IMG/VR virus record: IMGVR_UViG_3300043436_001194
Location: 1 to 35,181 of that record
Source of the DNA: a virus
Reading direction: 5' to 3' (one strand)
DNA: 35,181 bases
Shown here piece after piece: positions 1-7,046 of this stretch (position 1 is its first letter; each line of letters starts with the position of its first letter). The notes beneath the pieces were generated by a model, which saw nothing but the letters and a program-made list of their open reading frames with translations, did not search any database and had not been told where the DNA came from. Both the position numbers and the translations under genes were made by a program.

Positions 1-98
1 TGTACAGATATCCCGACACTATCGGCATATTGTCTTATAGTCATTTTTTCCATAGTTGCAATATTACAACTTTAAACCTTAATAAAAAAAATAAAAAT
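1..98. repeat. 98-bp terminal overlap, left copy
   Basis: These bases are identical to 35084-35181, so the window closes into a circle of about 35,083 bp. The minus strand of 1-53 carries a second copy of the first codons of the helix-turn-helix gene annotated at 34960-35136. An overlap this short is more likely left by the assembler than a true packaging repeat, which fits the headful-type small terminase. A genuine direct terminal repeat cannot be excluded from one sequence. Confidence 0.9.
55..70. promoter_or_regulatory. Near-perfect 16-bp palindrome, candidate operator
   Basis: GTTGCAATATTACAAC is a dyad with a single mismatched pair. In the second copy (35138-35153) it ends one base before the start codon of the leftward helix-turn-helix gene. 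It therefore sits in the divergent control region between that gene and the rightward early operon. Autoregulation by the HTH protein is an inference. The minus-strand octamer TAATATTG inside it is one base off the -7 consensus TAnnTTTG. Confidence 0.35.
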
Positions 99-101
99 TT
101 A

Positions 102-133
102 TTTGGTTGGTAACTTTAAACTATATACTTTTA
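102..133 (+). promoter_or_regulatory. Candidate early promoter (Bacteroidota type)
   Basis: TTTG at 102-105 is followed, after 20 bases, by TACTTTTA at 126-133, which differs from the -7 consensus TAnnTTTG only in the last base. The spacing equals that of the two stronger promoters at 4024-4054 and 13319-13349. It lies 26 bases before the first gene of the rightward early operon. Confidence 0.45.
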
Positions 134-158
134 CACTCTAAACAATAAAACAAACATT

Positions 159-839
159 ATGCAACTACAAAAAGCAACCCCAACAGAAATTATGTCAATC
201 GGTAAGGCATTTGCCGAATCAGGAATGTTCCCCGACATTAAAAGCGCAGCACAAGCAATAGTTAAGATTCAGGCAGGCAGCGAAATTGGGATACCGCCTT
301 TTGCATCAATGAGCGGCATCCACATTATACAAGGTAAGCCGACAATCGGGGCTGGAGTTATGGCAGCAATGGTAAAAGGTTCTAACAAGTACGATTACCG
401 AGTTATTGAAAGTAGCGAATTAATTTGCTCAATCGACTTTTTTCAAGGTAAAGAAAAGATTGGCAATAGTACATTCACTATTGCGGATGCAAAAAAAGCG
501 GGTACAAAGAACCTTGACAAGTTCCCTAAAAATATGCTATTTGCAAGGGCTATGAGCAACGGCGTTAAATGGTACACGCCAGATGTTTTCGCTGGTCCTG
601 TTTACGTTCCCGAAGAAATGGAAGCGCCTATTGTTACCGAAGAAGTAAAAGCAGAGGTTATAGAAGTAGTAACCGCCGACCAAGCAAAAATAATGATTAA
701 CGCCGTAACCGATGTTGAAGTTATTGCGGCGGTGTACAAATCATTGCCAAAGGAATTGCAGAAAGATAAAAGCATCATTGGACATTGCGCGGCTAAGAAA
801 CAAGAATTACTTAACCTTAATAGTGAGGGCGCGGAATAA
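159..839 (+). CDS. RecT-like single-strand annealing protein (putative)
   Basis: 226 residues. The core (about 1-155) resembles phage and bacterial proteins annotated as RecT-like recombinases: a G-I-P-P motif near 44-47, a glycine-rich GAGVMAAMV stretch at 64-72, and a conserved block at 122-142 (F-P-K-N-M-L-F-A-R-A-M...W-Y-T-P-D) followed by PEEME. The tail (155-226) is acidic and probably helical. Proteins of this type anneal complementary single strands during phage recombination and replication. The SSB-like gene 0.5 kb downstream fits that role. It is the first gene of the rightward operon and starts at ATG 159 without a Shine-Dalgarno, as usual in Bacteroidota. No partner exonuclease was recognised. 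The family call rests on motif memory. Confidence 0.6.
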   Translation: MQLQKATPTEIMSIGKAFAESGMFPDIKSAAQAIVKIQAGSEIGIPPFASMSGIHIIQGKPTIGAGVMAAMVKGSNKYDYRVIESSELICSIDFFQGKEKIGNSTFTIADAKKAGTKNLDKFPKNMLFARAMSNGVKWYTPDVFAGPVYVPEEMEAPIVTEEVKAEVIEVVTADQAKIMINAVTDVEVIAAVYKSLPKELQKDKSIIGHCAAKKQELLNLNSEGAE

Positions 840-1033
840 TGGAACAAGTAACTATATTAGACATTGAACGCGATGGGGTAGAGCAAGGCACAGGCTCACC
901 CATCCCTGCAAACAAATGGTTTAAACGTAATGATGACCAAAAGAAATGGTTAGCCGATAACGCTAACAACCAACGCCATCAAGAGTTAGAACGCGAATAC
1001 CAAGAACGCAAAAAACAAGATTATCACTATTAA
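839..1033 (+). CDS. Small hypothetical protein
   Basis: 64 residues, not recognised. The start codon overlaps the previous stop (TAATG), indicating translational coupling to the annealing protein. The C-terminal half is very polar and charged, with a run of Glu, Arg, Gln and Lys (about 40-60) that would form a helix. A W-F-K motif lies near residue 27. No membrane segment, signal peptide or cysteine motif is present. Position suggests an accessory role in early recombination or replication, without direct evidence. Confidence 0.6.
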   Translation: MEQVTILDIERDGVEQGTGSPIPANKWFKRNDDQKKWLADNANNQRHQELEREYQERKKQDYHY

Positions 1034-1044
1034 ACTAAATTAAC

Positions 1045-1311
1045 ATGACTTTTCTTGAATGGCTTGACAATGAACACCACCGCGTAGCAACGGAATATAG
1101 AATTGAATTGTATAAAGAAATCCAACATTGCAAACGGATATTCGGTAAAATTACACCCGATGCAAAAGAAATGCTTGTAAAGGCATTGCGCGAAATTCCA
1201 CACCCAACAATGAATAAATACAAGGGCAATGATGCTACAATGGAACTTTATAAGAAAGCCCCAAAAGTTGATTTTTTAGCAATATTTAACGAAGCAGTAG
1301 ATACAATATAA
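1045..1311 (+). CDS. Small hypothetical protein
   Basis: 88 residues, not recognised. It begins 11 bases after the previous stop at ATG 1045. The sequence is mixed alpha-helical, rich in Lys/Glu/His and soluble in character, with no cysteine pair, membrane helix or nucleotide-binding motif. It sits between the annealing protein and the SSB-like protein, so a DNA-metabolism accessory role is possible but unproven. A minus-strand open frame over the same bases is treated as a shadow because this frame continues the operon. Confidence 0.6.
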   Translation: MTFLEWLDNEHHRVATEYRIELYKEIQHCKRIFGKITPDAKEMLVKALREIPHPTMNKYKGNDATMELYKKAPKVDFLAIFNEAVDTI

Positions 1312-1352
1312 ACTCTTAAAGTTCCTAGACTTACTAACTAGGGTTATTAATT

Positions 1353-1682
1353 ATGGCTATATTAATGAGTGTTTTCTTTACGAAAACGAAACTACAAGAG
1401 ATGCTTACCGCATCAACAGACAAAGGCTTAGACGTTACTATTTCAGTAAACGATGAAGCGAACAAGTACAGACAAAATGTAAGTGCTACCATTGCACAAA
1501 CTAAAGAACAAAGAGATGCAAAAGTACCTAAAGTTTATTTAGGTAATGGCGGTGTATTTTGGACAGATGGCAAAGTTACACTTGCACCAAAGAAAGATGC
1601 TCAACCTACATTATCGGCAAACGATGTAGAAATTAAAAGACAATTGGAAAAGTACGATCCTGTTGAAGATTTACCATTCTAA
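1353..1682 (+). CDS. Putative single-stranded DNA-binding protein
   Basis: 109 residues. The last residues, D-P-V-E-D-L-P-F, match the acidic, Phe-ending C-terminal tip of SSB proteins (D/E-D-x-P-F), which recruits replication and repair partners. The N-terminal 75 residues look beta-rich, compatible with a small OB-fold, and are followed by a charged linker (about 75-100). SSB proteins coat single-stranded DNA; the annealing protein upstream and primase downstream fit. A second in-frame ATG at 1365 gives a start at MSVFFTK and may be the true one. A hairpin terminator follows directly. The body of the protein was not matched to a family, so the call rests on the tip and context. Confidence 0.55.
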   Translation: MAILMSVFFTKTKLQEMLTASTDKGLDVTISVNDEANKYRQNVSATIAQTKEQRDAKVPKVYLGNGGVFWTDGKVTLAPKKDAQPTLSANDVEIKRQLEKYDPVEDLPF

Positions 1683-1693
1683 AAATTAACCGA

Positions 1694-1724
1694 GTGGCAG
1701 CGGTAATACTGCCACACTTTTAAA
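1694..1724 (+). terminator. Rho-independent terminator after SSB-like gene
   Basis: A perfect 7-bp stem GTGGCAG (1694-1700) / CTGCCAC (1709-1715) with an 8-base loop is followed by ACTTTTAAA. It lies in the 44-bp gap after the SSB-like stop. The short T-run suggests partial rather than complete termination, as downstream genes have no obvious promoter of their own. Confidence 0.6.
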
Positions 1725-1726
1725 CC

Positions 1727-1921
1727 ATGAACGCACAAGAATACGTTAAACACTTATACGCTTTACGATATACAACCTACATTCGCCGCGATGGCAAAGG
1801 CTTTTACCTTGTGGAAGGTGTAGAAATACCCGAAGCTGAATTTAAAGCAATGCATAAACTTCCAACGGTATTAAATAGAAGTATGGATAACCCCGATAAA
1901 ACAAGACTATGGCTCGGATAG
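1727..1921 (+). CDS. Small hypothetical protein
   Basis: 64 residues, not recognised. It starts right after the terminator hairpin and overlaps the next gene by 13 bases. The composition is basic and aromatic, with several Tyr and Arg around 10-30. There is no membrane segment or cysteine motif. It appears to form a coupled pair with the 67-residue protein downstream. Confidence 0.55.
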   Translation: MNAQEYVKHLYALRYTTYIRRDGKGFYLVEGVEIPEAEFKAMHKLPTVLNRSMDNPDKTRLWLG

Positions 1922-2112
1922 CAACCTACGCAAGTTACACGCATATTGAAGTTTACCGCAATGGCGAACTAGAGCGAAGTTTAGGTATTTACAATAAATC
2001 AAAAGTTGATAAAAATAGATTTATTAAAGCCATGTTTAATGAAGTAACCAAAGCGGCACATGCAAATCCACACAATACTTATTACATACAATTAAGAAGA
2101 TATGATGAATAA
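1909..2112 (+). CDS. Small hypothetical protein
   Basis: 67 residues, not recognised. The N-terminal 30 residues alternate hydrophobic and polar positions (Y-T-H-I-E-V-Y-R-N-G-E-L) like a beta hairpin, followed by a basic helix. It overlaps the preceding gene by 13 bases in another frame, supporting co-translation. No known motif is visible. Confidence 0.55.
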   Translation: MARIATYASYTHIEVYRNGELERSLGIYNKSKVDKNRFIKAMFNEVTKAAHANPHNTYYIQLRRYDE

Positions 2113-2145
2113 AATAATTACTTTTATAATCTAAAACAAAAAACA

Positions 2146-2544
2146 ATGAAACAAACAAACCTTTTTGGTCAAGAGTTTGCGCCAAATCAAGATGAACAAA
2201 AATATTCATCAAAGATTGAAGCCCCAATTTATGAGCCTAAAAACGCCAAACCGCATTTGCTAGAGTTAGTTGATAAGTCTAAAACTCATAGGCTTATTAA
2301 GGAAATCGATGCTTCTTCTTTATCTTATGAAGAAAAAAATTTTTTAATAGATGCAGCAAAAAGGCATAGTGTTTTTAATTACGAAAAGATTGCCGACTAT
2401 TACGCTCATTCTAATAAAGAAATGCAGCATTTAATGGAAAGAAGCGCACTTGTAATAATAGACTTTGAAAAAGCTATTCAATATGGATATGTAAAACTTT
2501 GTGATGAAATTCGTAAACAATACCTTGAAGATTATGGAGAATAA
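2146..2544 (+). CDS. Conserved-looking phage protein of unknown function
   Basis: 132 residues. After a polar N-terminus (1-35), residues about 40-125 form a helical domain with F-N-Y-E-K-I-A-D-Y-Y-A-H and S-A-L-V-I-I-D-F-E-K-A-I motifs. I associate this arrangement with small proteins near DNA-modifying enzymes in phages, but cannot name a family. Its end overlaps the start of the DNA glycosyltransferase-like gene by 11 bases, so the two are probably made together. A role with that enzyme is inference. Confidence 0.6.
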   Translation: MKQTNLFGQEFAPNQDEQKYSSKIEAPIYEPKNAKPHLLELVDKSKTHRLIKEIDASSLSYEEKNFLIDAAKRHSVFNYEKIADYYAHSNKEMQHLMERSALVIIDFEKAIQYGYVKLCDEIRKQYLEDYGE

Positions 2545-3364
2545 AGATTTTGCTGTTTTTATATTAACACATGGTAGACCAGATAATGTAAAAACATTAA
2601 GCACATTAAAAAAATGCGGCTATACTGGTAAAATTTATTTTATTGTAGATAATGAAGATAAAACAATTGAGCAATATAAAAATAATTACGGAATAGAAAA
2701 TGTAAAGATATTTGATAAAAAAGCAATGGCAGATAAGGTTGATGAAGGAAATAATTTTGATAATAGAAAAGTTATAATACACGCTAGAAATGCTTGTTTT
2801 GAAATTGCAAAAGAATTAGGTATTACTTATTTTGTACAATTTGATGATGATTATTATTATTTTGGTTATAGATATTTAACTGGTGCTAAAATCATAAAAA
2901 ATATAAATGCCGTTTTTGATGCAATGTTAAAATTTTATAAATCAACTAATATAAAATCAATTTGTTTTTCGCAAGGTGGAGATCATATAGGTGGATTTAG
3001 TGGTATTAAATTAAAACGAAAAGCAATGAACTCTTTTTTTTGTTCTACTAATAGACCTTTTCAATTTGTAGGTAGTATAAATGAAGATGTAAATACTTAC
3101 ACTTCATTAGGTTGTAAAGGAGATTTGTTTTTTACTTTTACAAATATACAACTTGATCAAAAAGACACACAAACAAACAAAGGCGGTATGACCGATGAAT
3201 ATGCTTTGACTGGAACTTATGTTAAATCATTTCATAGTGTATTAATGCACCCTAGTGGAGTAAAGATATCAATGATGAACGCAAACAATATAAGACTTCA
3301 TCATTCTATTAAATGGGTTAATACAACTCCAATGATATTAGACCAAAAATATAAAAAGATATGA
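2534..3364 (+). CDS. TET-associated-type glycosyltransferase (TAGT-like)
   Basis: 276 residues from ATG 2534. An upstream in-frame ATG at 2501 would add 11 residues inside the previous gene, and the family-like start M-E-N-K-D-F-A-V-F favours 2534. Motifs of the GT-A-fold TAGT family: F-I-L-T-H-G-R-P-D-N at 9-18, I-V-D-N-E-D-K-T at 37-44, H-A-R-N-A-C-F at 83-89, Q-F-D-D-D-Y at 102-107 (metal/nucleotide-sugar binding), Q-G-G-D at 147-150 and G-G-M-T-D-E-Y at 217-223. In other phages such enzymes transfer sugars onto hydroxymethylated bases in DNA, often beside a TET/JBP dioxygenase. No dioxygenase is seen here. The gene is visibly more AT-rich than its upstream neighbours, suggesting separate acquisition. 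Family is fairly sure; substrate is unknown. Confidence 0.75.
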   Translation: MENKDFAVFILTHGRPDNVKTLSTLKKCGYTGKIYFIVDNEDKTIEQYKNNYGIENVKIFDKKAMADKVDEGNNFDNRKVIIHARNACFEIAKELGITYFVQFDDDYYYFGYRYLTGAKIIKNINAVFDAMLKFYKSTNIKSICFSQGGDHIGGFSGIKLKRKAMNSFFCSTNRPFQFVGSINEDVNTYTSLGCKGDLFFTFTNIQLDQKDTQTNKGGMTDEYALTGTYVKSFHSVLMHPSGVKISMMNANNIRLHHSIKWVNTTPMILDQKYKKI

Positions 3365-3552
3365 TGACTAAACAATGCTCACGCTGCAAGGTAGTGCAGC
3401 CAACAACAAACTATTACAAAAACCCAAACACAGCGGATAAGATTGGGGCTTATTGCAAACAATGCCAAAAGGCGGTAAGCAATAGGCACGATAGACAATA
3501 CCAAAAGCAAGTTGTATATTTTGAATGGGATGTAAAAAATGTAACTATATGA
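3361..3552 (+). CDS. Small CxxC/CxxC zinc-binding protein
   Basis: 63 residues. C-S-R-C near 6-9 and C-K-Q-C near 32-35 form a four-cysteine zinc ribbon like the N-terminal finger of many HNH-associated phage proteins. The rest is basic (N-R-H-D-R-Q-Y-Q-K) and could bind DNA. The start overlaps the glycosyltransferase stop (ATGATGA); ATG 3364 is an equally good start. It overlaps the nuclease gene downstream by 28 bases. It may be a free-standing finger or the remnant of a larger HNH protein; no HNH residues are present. Confidence 0.6.
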   Translation: MMTKQCSRCKVVQPTTNYYKNPNTADKIGAYCKQCQKAVSNRHDRQYQKQVVYFEWDVKNVTI

Positions 3553-4046
3553 AAGATTGGAAAGAAAGATATTGCAATGCACATGAGGAAATGAGTAAAA
3601 TAAAATATGCTCAAGGATATGCGGATGGACATTATTCCGCTCCTATTATACCCAAAGTAAAAACTGCCAACGGATTAACAACTTTTTGCGCTAATTACAT
3701 CAAATGGACTAATGGACATTTAGAGCGAACTAATAACATGGGAGTTCCCGTAAAAAAGAAGATACCGAAATTCAATATATTTAGTGGCAAATTAGAACAA
3801 TTGGATGGCGGCATTGAATGGCGCAAAGGCACTGGCTCAAAAGGCACAAGCGATTTAAAAGGGCATATAGTTACTCCAAATCATAAATATGGTTTGCCTG
3901 TTTATATTGAAATAAAGATTAATGATAAGCAAAGCGAAGATCAGAAAGAATATGAACGCAAGATAAATTCAACAGGCGGATTATATGCGGTAGTGCATAA
4001 CCCGCAAGAATTTTTTAGTTTTATTGATTATGTAATGAGTTTATAG
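3525..4046 (+). CDS. VRR-NUC-like PD-(D/E)XK nuclease
   Basis: 173 residues. The C-terminal 80 residues carry the nuclease signature in order: G-T-S-D-L-K-G (107-113, catalytic Asp110), V-Y-I-E-I-K (126-131, Glu129 and Lys131), a conserved Gln140 and G-G-L-Y-A-V-V (151-157). VRR-NUC proteins cleave branched DNA such as Holliday junctions. Here it probably resolves replication or recombination intermediates before packaging. The N-terminal 95 residues are unrecognised; the first codons include C-x-x-C (3-6). ATG 3549 is an alternative start that removes the overlap with the preceding gene. The promoter of the small structured RNA lies at its 3' end. Confidence 0.7.
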   Translation: MGCKKCNYMKDWKERYCNAHEEMSKIKYAQGYADGHYSAPIIPKVKTANGLTTFCANYIKWTNGHLERTNNMGVPVKKKIPKFNIFSGKLEQLDGGIEWRKGTGSKGTSDLKGHIVTPNHKYGLPVYIEIKINDKQSEDQKEYERKINSTGGLYAVVHNPQEFFSFIDYVMSL

Positions 4047-4054
4047 TATATTTG
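4024..4054 (+). promoter_or_regulatory. Bacteroidota-type promoter before the structured RNA
   Basis: TTG at 4024-4026, a 20-base spacer and a perfect TATATTTG at 4047-4054 match the -33/-7 consensus of the Bacteroidota primary sigma factor. The -7 box begins immediately after the nuclease stop codon. Transcription should start around 4058-4062, which is 27-31 bases before any ATG and about 90 before a terminator hairpin. Confidence 0.75.
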
Positions 4055-4157
4055 TACAACGGTTCATATATTTCGTTCGAGGTGATATATGAATTTATTG
4101 TTTAACAAACGCAAGTTAAACATAGCCCCTTCTCTCGAACAGTTGGGGCTTTTTAAT
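4055..4157 (+). ncRNA. Candidate small structured RNA with kissing loops
   Basis: Three hairpins fill the gap between promoter 4024-4054 and the HNH gene. H1: 9-bp perfect stem 4063-4071/4085-4093, 13-base loop. H2: 8-bp stem 4099-4106/4115-4122, 8-base loop. H3: AGCCCC/GGGGCT 4124-4129/4145-4150, 15-base loop, followed by T-rich sequence. The H1 loop GTTCGAG (4075-4081) is the exact reverse complement of CTCGAAC (4134-4140) in the H3 loop, so a seven-pair kissing interaction is possible (eight with a G-U). The ATG at 4089 lies inside the H1 stem. It could be a trans-acting small RNA, a cis antitermination element or a leader. No known RNA family was recognised. Confidence 0.6.
4124..4157 (+). 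terminator. Terminator hairpin ending the small RNA
   Basis: Stem AGCCCC (4124-4129) / GGGGCT (4145-4150) is followed by TTTTAATTTT. It shares the AGCCC...GGGGCT stem ends with the terminator at 13378-13407. It stands between the promoter at 4024-4054 and the HNH coding region from 4161. Confidence 0.65.
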
Positions 4158-4160
4158 TTT

Positions 4161-4760
4161 ATGGAATGTTATAATTGCAAAAGCAAAAATTTAAAAATAA
4201 ACACAATAGGCAGATATGATGCTTATTGTTGTAAAGATTGCGAGTATTCATCTATTGTGCAAAATCAATGTTGTTCACATCAAAATAAAATATTTGTAAG
4301 AGTTGAGCAAGGACAAGGAGTTGTTCAAAGAACAGCTTGTAATAGGTGTAAACATATTTTTGGAACGGCAGTAAAAAAAGATGCAAATTTTTACAAATAC
4401 CCATTGGTTACATTAGAAAGACATTTGCAAATAAAGGAATTAGACGAATCATGTTATACAATGATTTCCGATTGGGTTAAATGTAACTTAGAAAAGTATA
4501 TACAAAAAAAACAATTTGAAAGTCAAAAAGAAAGTATAGAATGGTGGAATATGTATAATAAATATCTTTTAACGGAAAAATGGAAGGAAATAAGAAAAAA
4601 AGTATTAGAAAGAGATAATTATATTTGTCAAGGTTGTTTAAAAAATAAAGCAGTACAAGCACACCATTTAACTTACAATAACGTTACAGACGAACTACTT
4701 TTTCAATTAATTTCCGTTTGTTTAAGTTGTCATAATAAATTACATAAAGATAAAATATGA
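4161..4760 (+). CDS. HNH endonuclease with N-terminal zinc fingers
   Basis: 199 residues from ATG 4161. The open frame extends to ATG 4089, but that part runs through the RNA hairpins and terminator, and C-x-x-C right after M-E is a typical protein start. Zinc-ribbon cysteines lie at 3/6, 23-27 and 60/63. The HNH core is at the C-terminus: W-K-E-I-R-K-K-V-L-E-R-D (about 141-152), C156-x-x-C159, H168-H169, C187-x-x-C190, H191, N192 and H195. Such enzymes nick or cut DNA and are common as free-standing homing or packaging-associated nucleases in phages. The gene is more AT-rich than its neighbours, fitting a mobile element. Its stop overlaps the primase start (ATGA). Confidence 0.8.
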   Translation: MECYNCKSKNLKINTIGRYDAYCCKDCEYSSIVQNQCCSHQNKIFVRVEQGQGVVQRTACNRCKHIFGTAVKKDANFYKYPLVTLERHLQIKELDESCYTMISDWVKCNLEKYIQKKQFESQKESIEWWNMYNKYLLTEKWKEIRKKVLERDNYICQGCLKNKAVQAHHLTYNNVTDELLFQLISVCLSCHNKLHKDKI

Positions 4761-7024
4761 ACATAAACACATTTAAAGAACTTGTTGCACTAGGTTTAAA
4801 GCCTTTTCCGATTAAATGGGATGAAAACGGCAAAGTAGCATCAAGCCATATAATAGCCCATAGCACTATAACCGAATCCGATTGGAATGAAACAACATTA
4901 GACCAATGGGTAAGTTTAATTGATAACGCTAACGGTATTGCTTTAAAGCTATTCCCGCCTTTTGGCACTATTGACTTTGATACTAAAAACGAAAAAGGAA
5001 CGGTATCTTTTGAAGATTGGTTTAAGATAATTGAAGCAACCGACCCCGACATATTGCGCAAAGTATGTATTGAATCAACAAGAAACAAAGGGTATCATGT
5101 TTATATTAAGTATCCTAAACTTACCCATAAAATAACCCTTGCGGCAAGTGAAGAAGGGCGCGAAGTTATTGCCGTTTATACGGGTGGGTTACTTTCTTAT
5201 TGTAGCCCAACGCCAGGATACGATATGTTTCATAATTCTTTTGAAGATTTAGAAGAACTTACTAATGATGAATACGATTTACTTACTTCAACGGCTTCTT
5301 TATTTAACAAGTTTAAAGAAGAAATTAATAATACATTTACCCCCGTTGAATATCCGCAACAATATGAAACTACTTGTTTGTTATTTGATAAAGAAATTAC
5401 AGATGATGCCTTTGAAGAACTACTAAATCAAATGAGCCTTTATGAAGCTAGAGATTTTAGATACCGTACCAAGCAAAAGTTTACGGCATACTTAAGGCGT
5501 GGATCAAATACCAACTATTCCGCGAAGGTTTATTTTAGTTCTAAGAAAGTATTGCTTTTTACAACTTCAATTCCTGGTTATCCTTCTTGGGCAGATTGCA
5601 AAGGCGCGGGAGATAAATCATGGGTACTTACACCTAGTAGGATTATTTACTATAAAAATAAACGTGATTGGATAAAAACAATAGAAGAAATACAAATTAT
5701 TGCCGATAGTATTGGCATTGAATTAAACCAAAAACCAATTGAGGAAACACCGATAGCAAAAGAACGTACCGAGTTCCCGTATGATATATTCCCCGATGCT
5801 ATACAAGATTACATTAAGGCGCATAAAATACAAAACGAATACATTGCAGGTTTTATGCTTTCGGCATTATCTACCGCAATTGGCAACACTTGTTACCTTG
5901 AAGCCTTAGACGGTTATAGATTACGCACTAACCTTTACATGGCTATTGTAGCCCATGCAGGTGGTGGTAAAAGCCCCGCAATGAAGATAGCATACAAATA
6001 CCTACAAGAAAAAGACAACGAGGCATATAAGGCTTATCAATTAAAACAAGCCGAGTACTTACAAGAAATGGCTTCACTTGATAAAAAAGAAAAGTCTAAA
6101 CTACCTAAACCAATATTAAAGCAAAGCATTATAAACGATGCAACAATGGAAACGGTTATTCATGTTTTGCAATACAATCAAAAAGGGTGCTGCCTAGTTG
6201 CCGATGAACTTGCAGGGTTTATGAAACGCATGAGCCAATACAAGGATGGTGATGACACCCAAAAGTGGTTAGAAATGTGGGATAGTTCCCCCGTTCTTCA
6301 ACAACGCATAACCGCCGAAGATCGTAAACTTTCCGATTATACTATTGGAATAGTTGGCGGCATACAACCTGGAATTATAGATGTACTTAGTAGTAAGGAT
6401 AACCAATTCAATGGGTTTTATCATAGGTTTTTATTTGTATTCCCCGAAACAGAACCTAAACCATCATTTGAGGCTATTTATTGCCCCGAACATATAAAGC
6501 AAGAAGTAAACGCAATATTTGATAAATTAATATTACATAGAGATAATGAAGTTAAAACAAAATACACATTAAGCCCCGATGCATTAAGCCTTTATAAGCG
6601 TTGGCATGACTATAAAAATATGTATTACAATAGAACCTTAGACGAAAACGCAAAGGGTATCATTGCCAAATATCAAGCCTATTGCTTAAGGTTTGCACTT
6701 ATCATTCAATGTTGCGATGACCTTACTAACCGTAGTGGTATAATAGAACAACAATCAGTAGAACGTTCAATAAGACTTACCGAATACTTTTTAGGTAATA
6801 TGCTAAAGAGCCTAAAATTACTTAGCCCCGAAACGCCTATCGATGGTCTTAAAGCACCTTATGATAAGATTTATCGTGAATTAGAAGTTATGTTTAGCAC
6901 TAAAACGGCTATTGAAATAGGCGCAAAATATGGTATAAAAGCACCTACTTTAAAAATGTGGCTACTTAATAAGCGGGATTTATTCCAACGAAAAGAACAT
7001 GGTAACTACGAAAAGCTGCTTTAA
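4757..7024 (+). CDS. Primase-polymerase/helicase (Prim-Pol + DUF3987)
   Basis: 755 residues. An N-terminal Prim-Pol-like domain shows the catalytic D-F-D pair (G-T-I-D-F-D, Asp73/Asp75) and the G-Y-H-V-Y motif (His114). The C-terminal half matches DUF3987: Walker A A-H-A-G-G-G-K-S around 399-406 and Walker B C-C-L-V-A-D-E around 478-484, then G-F-Y-H-R-F typical of this ATPase family. It probably synthesises primers and unwinds DNA, the central replication protein of a genome lacking its own DNA polymerase; host polymerase would extend. A terminator overlaps its stop codon and a repeat-rich origin candidate follows. DUF3987 proteins with such primase domains are frequent in Bacteroidota mobile elements. 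Confidence 0.85.
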   Translation: MNINTFKELVALGLKPFPIKWDENGKVASSHIIAHSTITESDWNETTLDQWVSLIDNANGIALKLFPPFGTIDFDTKNEKGTVSFEDWFKIIEATDPDILRKVCIESTRNKGYHVYIKYPKLTHKITLAASEEGREVIAVYTGGLLSYCSPTPGYDMFHNSFEDLEELTNDEYDLLTSTASLFNKFKEEINNTFTPVEYPQQYETTCLLFDKEITDDAFEELLNQMSLYEARDFRYRTKQKFTAYLRRGSNTNYSAKVYFSSKKVLLFTTSIPGYPSWADCKGAGDKSWVLTPSRIIYYKNKRDWIKTIEEIQIIADSIGIELNQKPIEETPIAKERTEFPYDIFPDAIQDYIKAHKIQNEYIAGFMLSALSTAIGNTCYLEALDGYRLRTNLYMAIVAHAGGGKSPAMKIAYKYLQEKDNEAYKAYQLKQAEYLQEMASLDKKEKSKLPKPILKQSIINDATMETVIHVLQYNQKGCCLVADELAGFMKRMSQYKDGDDTQKWLEMWDSSPVLQQRITAEDRKLSDYTIGIVGGIQPGIIDVLSSKDNQFNGFYHRFLFVFPETEPKPSFEAIYCPEHIKQEVNAIFDKLILHRDNEVKTKYTLSPDALSLYKRWHDYKNMYYNRTLDENAKGIIAKYQAYCLRFALIIQCCDDLTNRSGIIEQQSVERSIRLTEYFLGNMLKSLKLLSPETPIDGLKAPYDKIYRELEVMFSTKTAIEIGAKYGIKAPTLKMWLLNKRDLFQRKEHGNYEKLL

Positions 7025-7039
7025 TTAGCGGCTTTTTTT
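7013..7039 (+). terminator. Terminator overlapping the primase stop codon
   Basis: Stem AAGCTGC (7013-7019) / GCGGCTT (7028-7034), seven pairs with one G-U, encloses an 8-base loop that contains the TAA stop. A run of seven T follows at 7033-7039. It closes the early operon. Confidence 0.8.
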
Positions 7040-7046
7040 ATGTCTT

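Noticed and set aside
1322-1343. Short hairpin CCTAG/CTAGG before the SSB-like gene
   Set aside because: Only five pairs and no T-run; not supportable as a terminator.
2501-2533. Upstream start of the glycosyltransferase-like gene
   Set aside because: It lies within the preceding gene, and family-like sequence begins at M-E-N-K-D-F (2534).
4058-4150. Self-cleaving ribozyme or group I intron remnant beside the HNH gene
   Set aside because: No hammerhead core (CTGATGA/GAAA) or intron P/Q/R/S-like pairing is visible, and the flanking genes are not interrupted.
4089-4160. Upstream ATG extending the HNH gene by 24 residues
   Set aside because: The extension runs through the H1, H2 and terminator hairpins of the candidate RNA. 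M-E-C-x-x-C at 4161 is a natural zinc-finger protein start.
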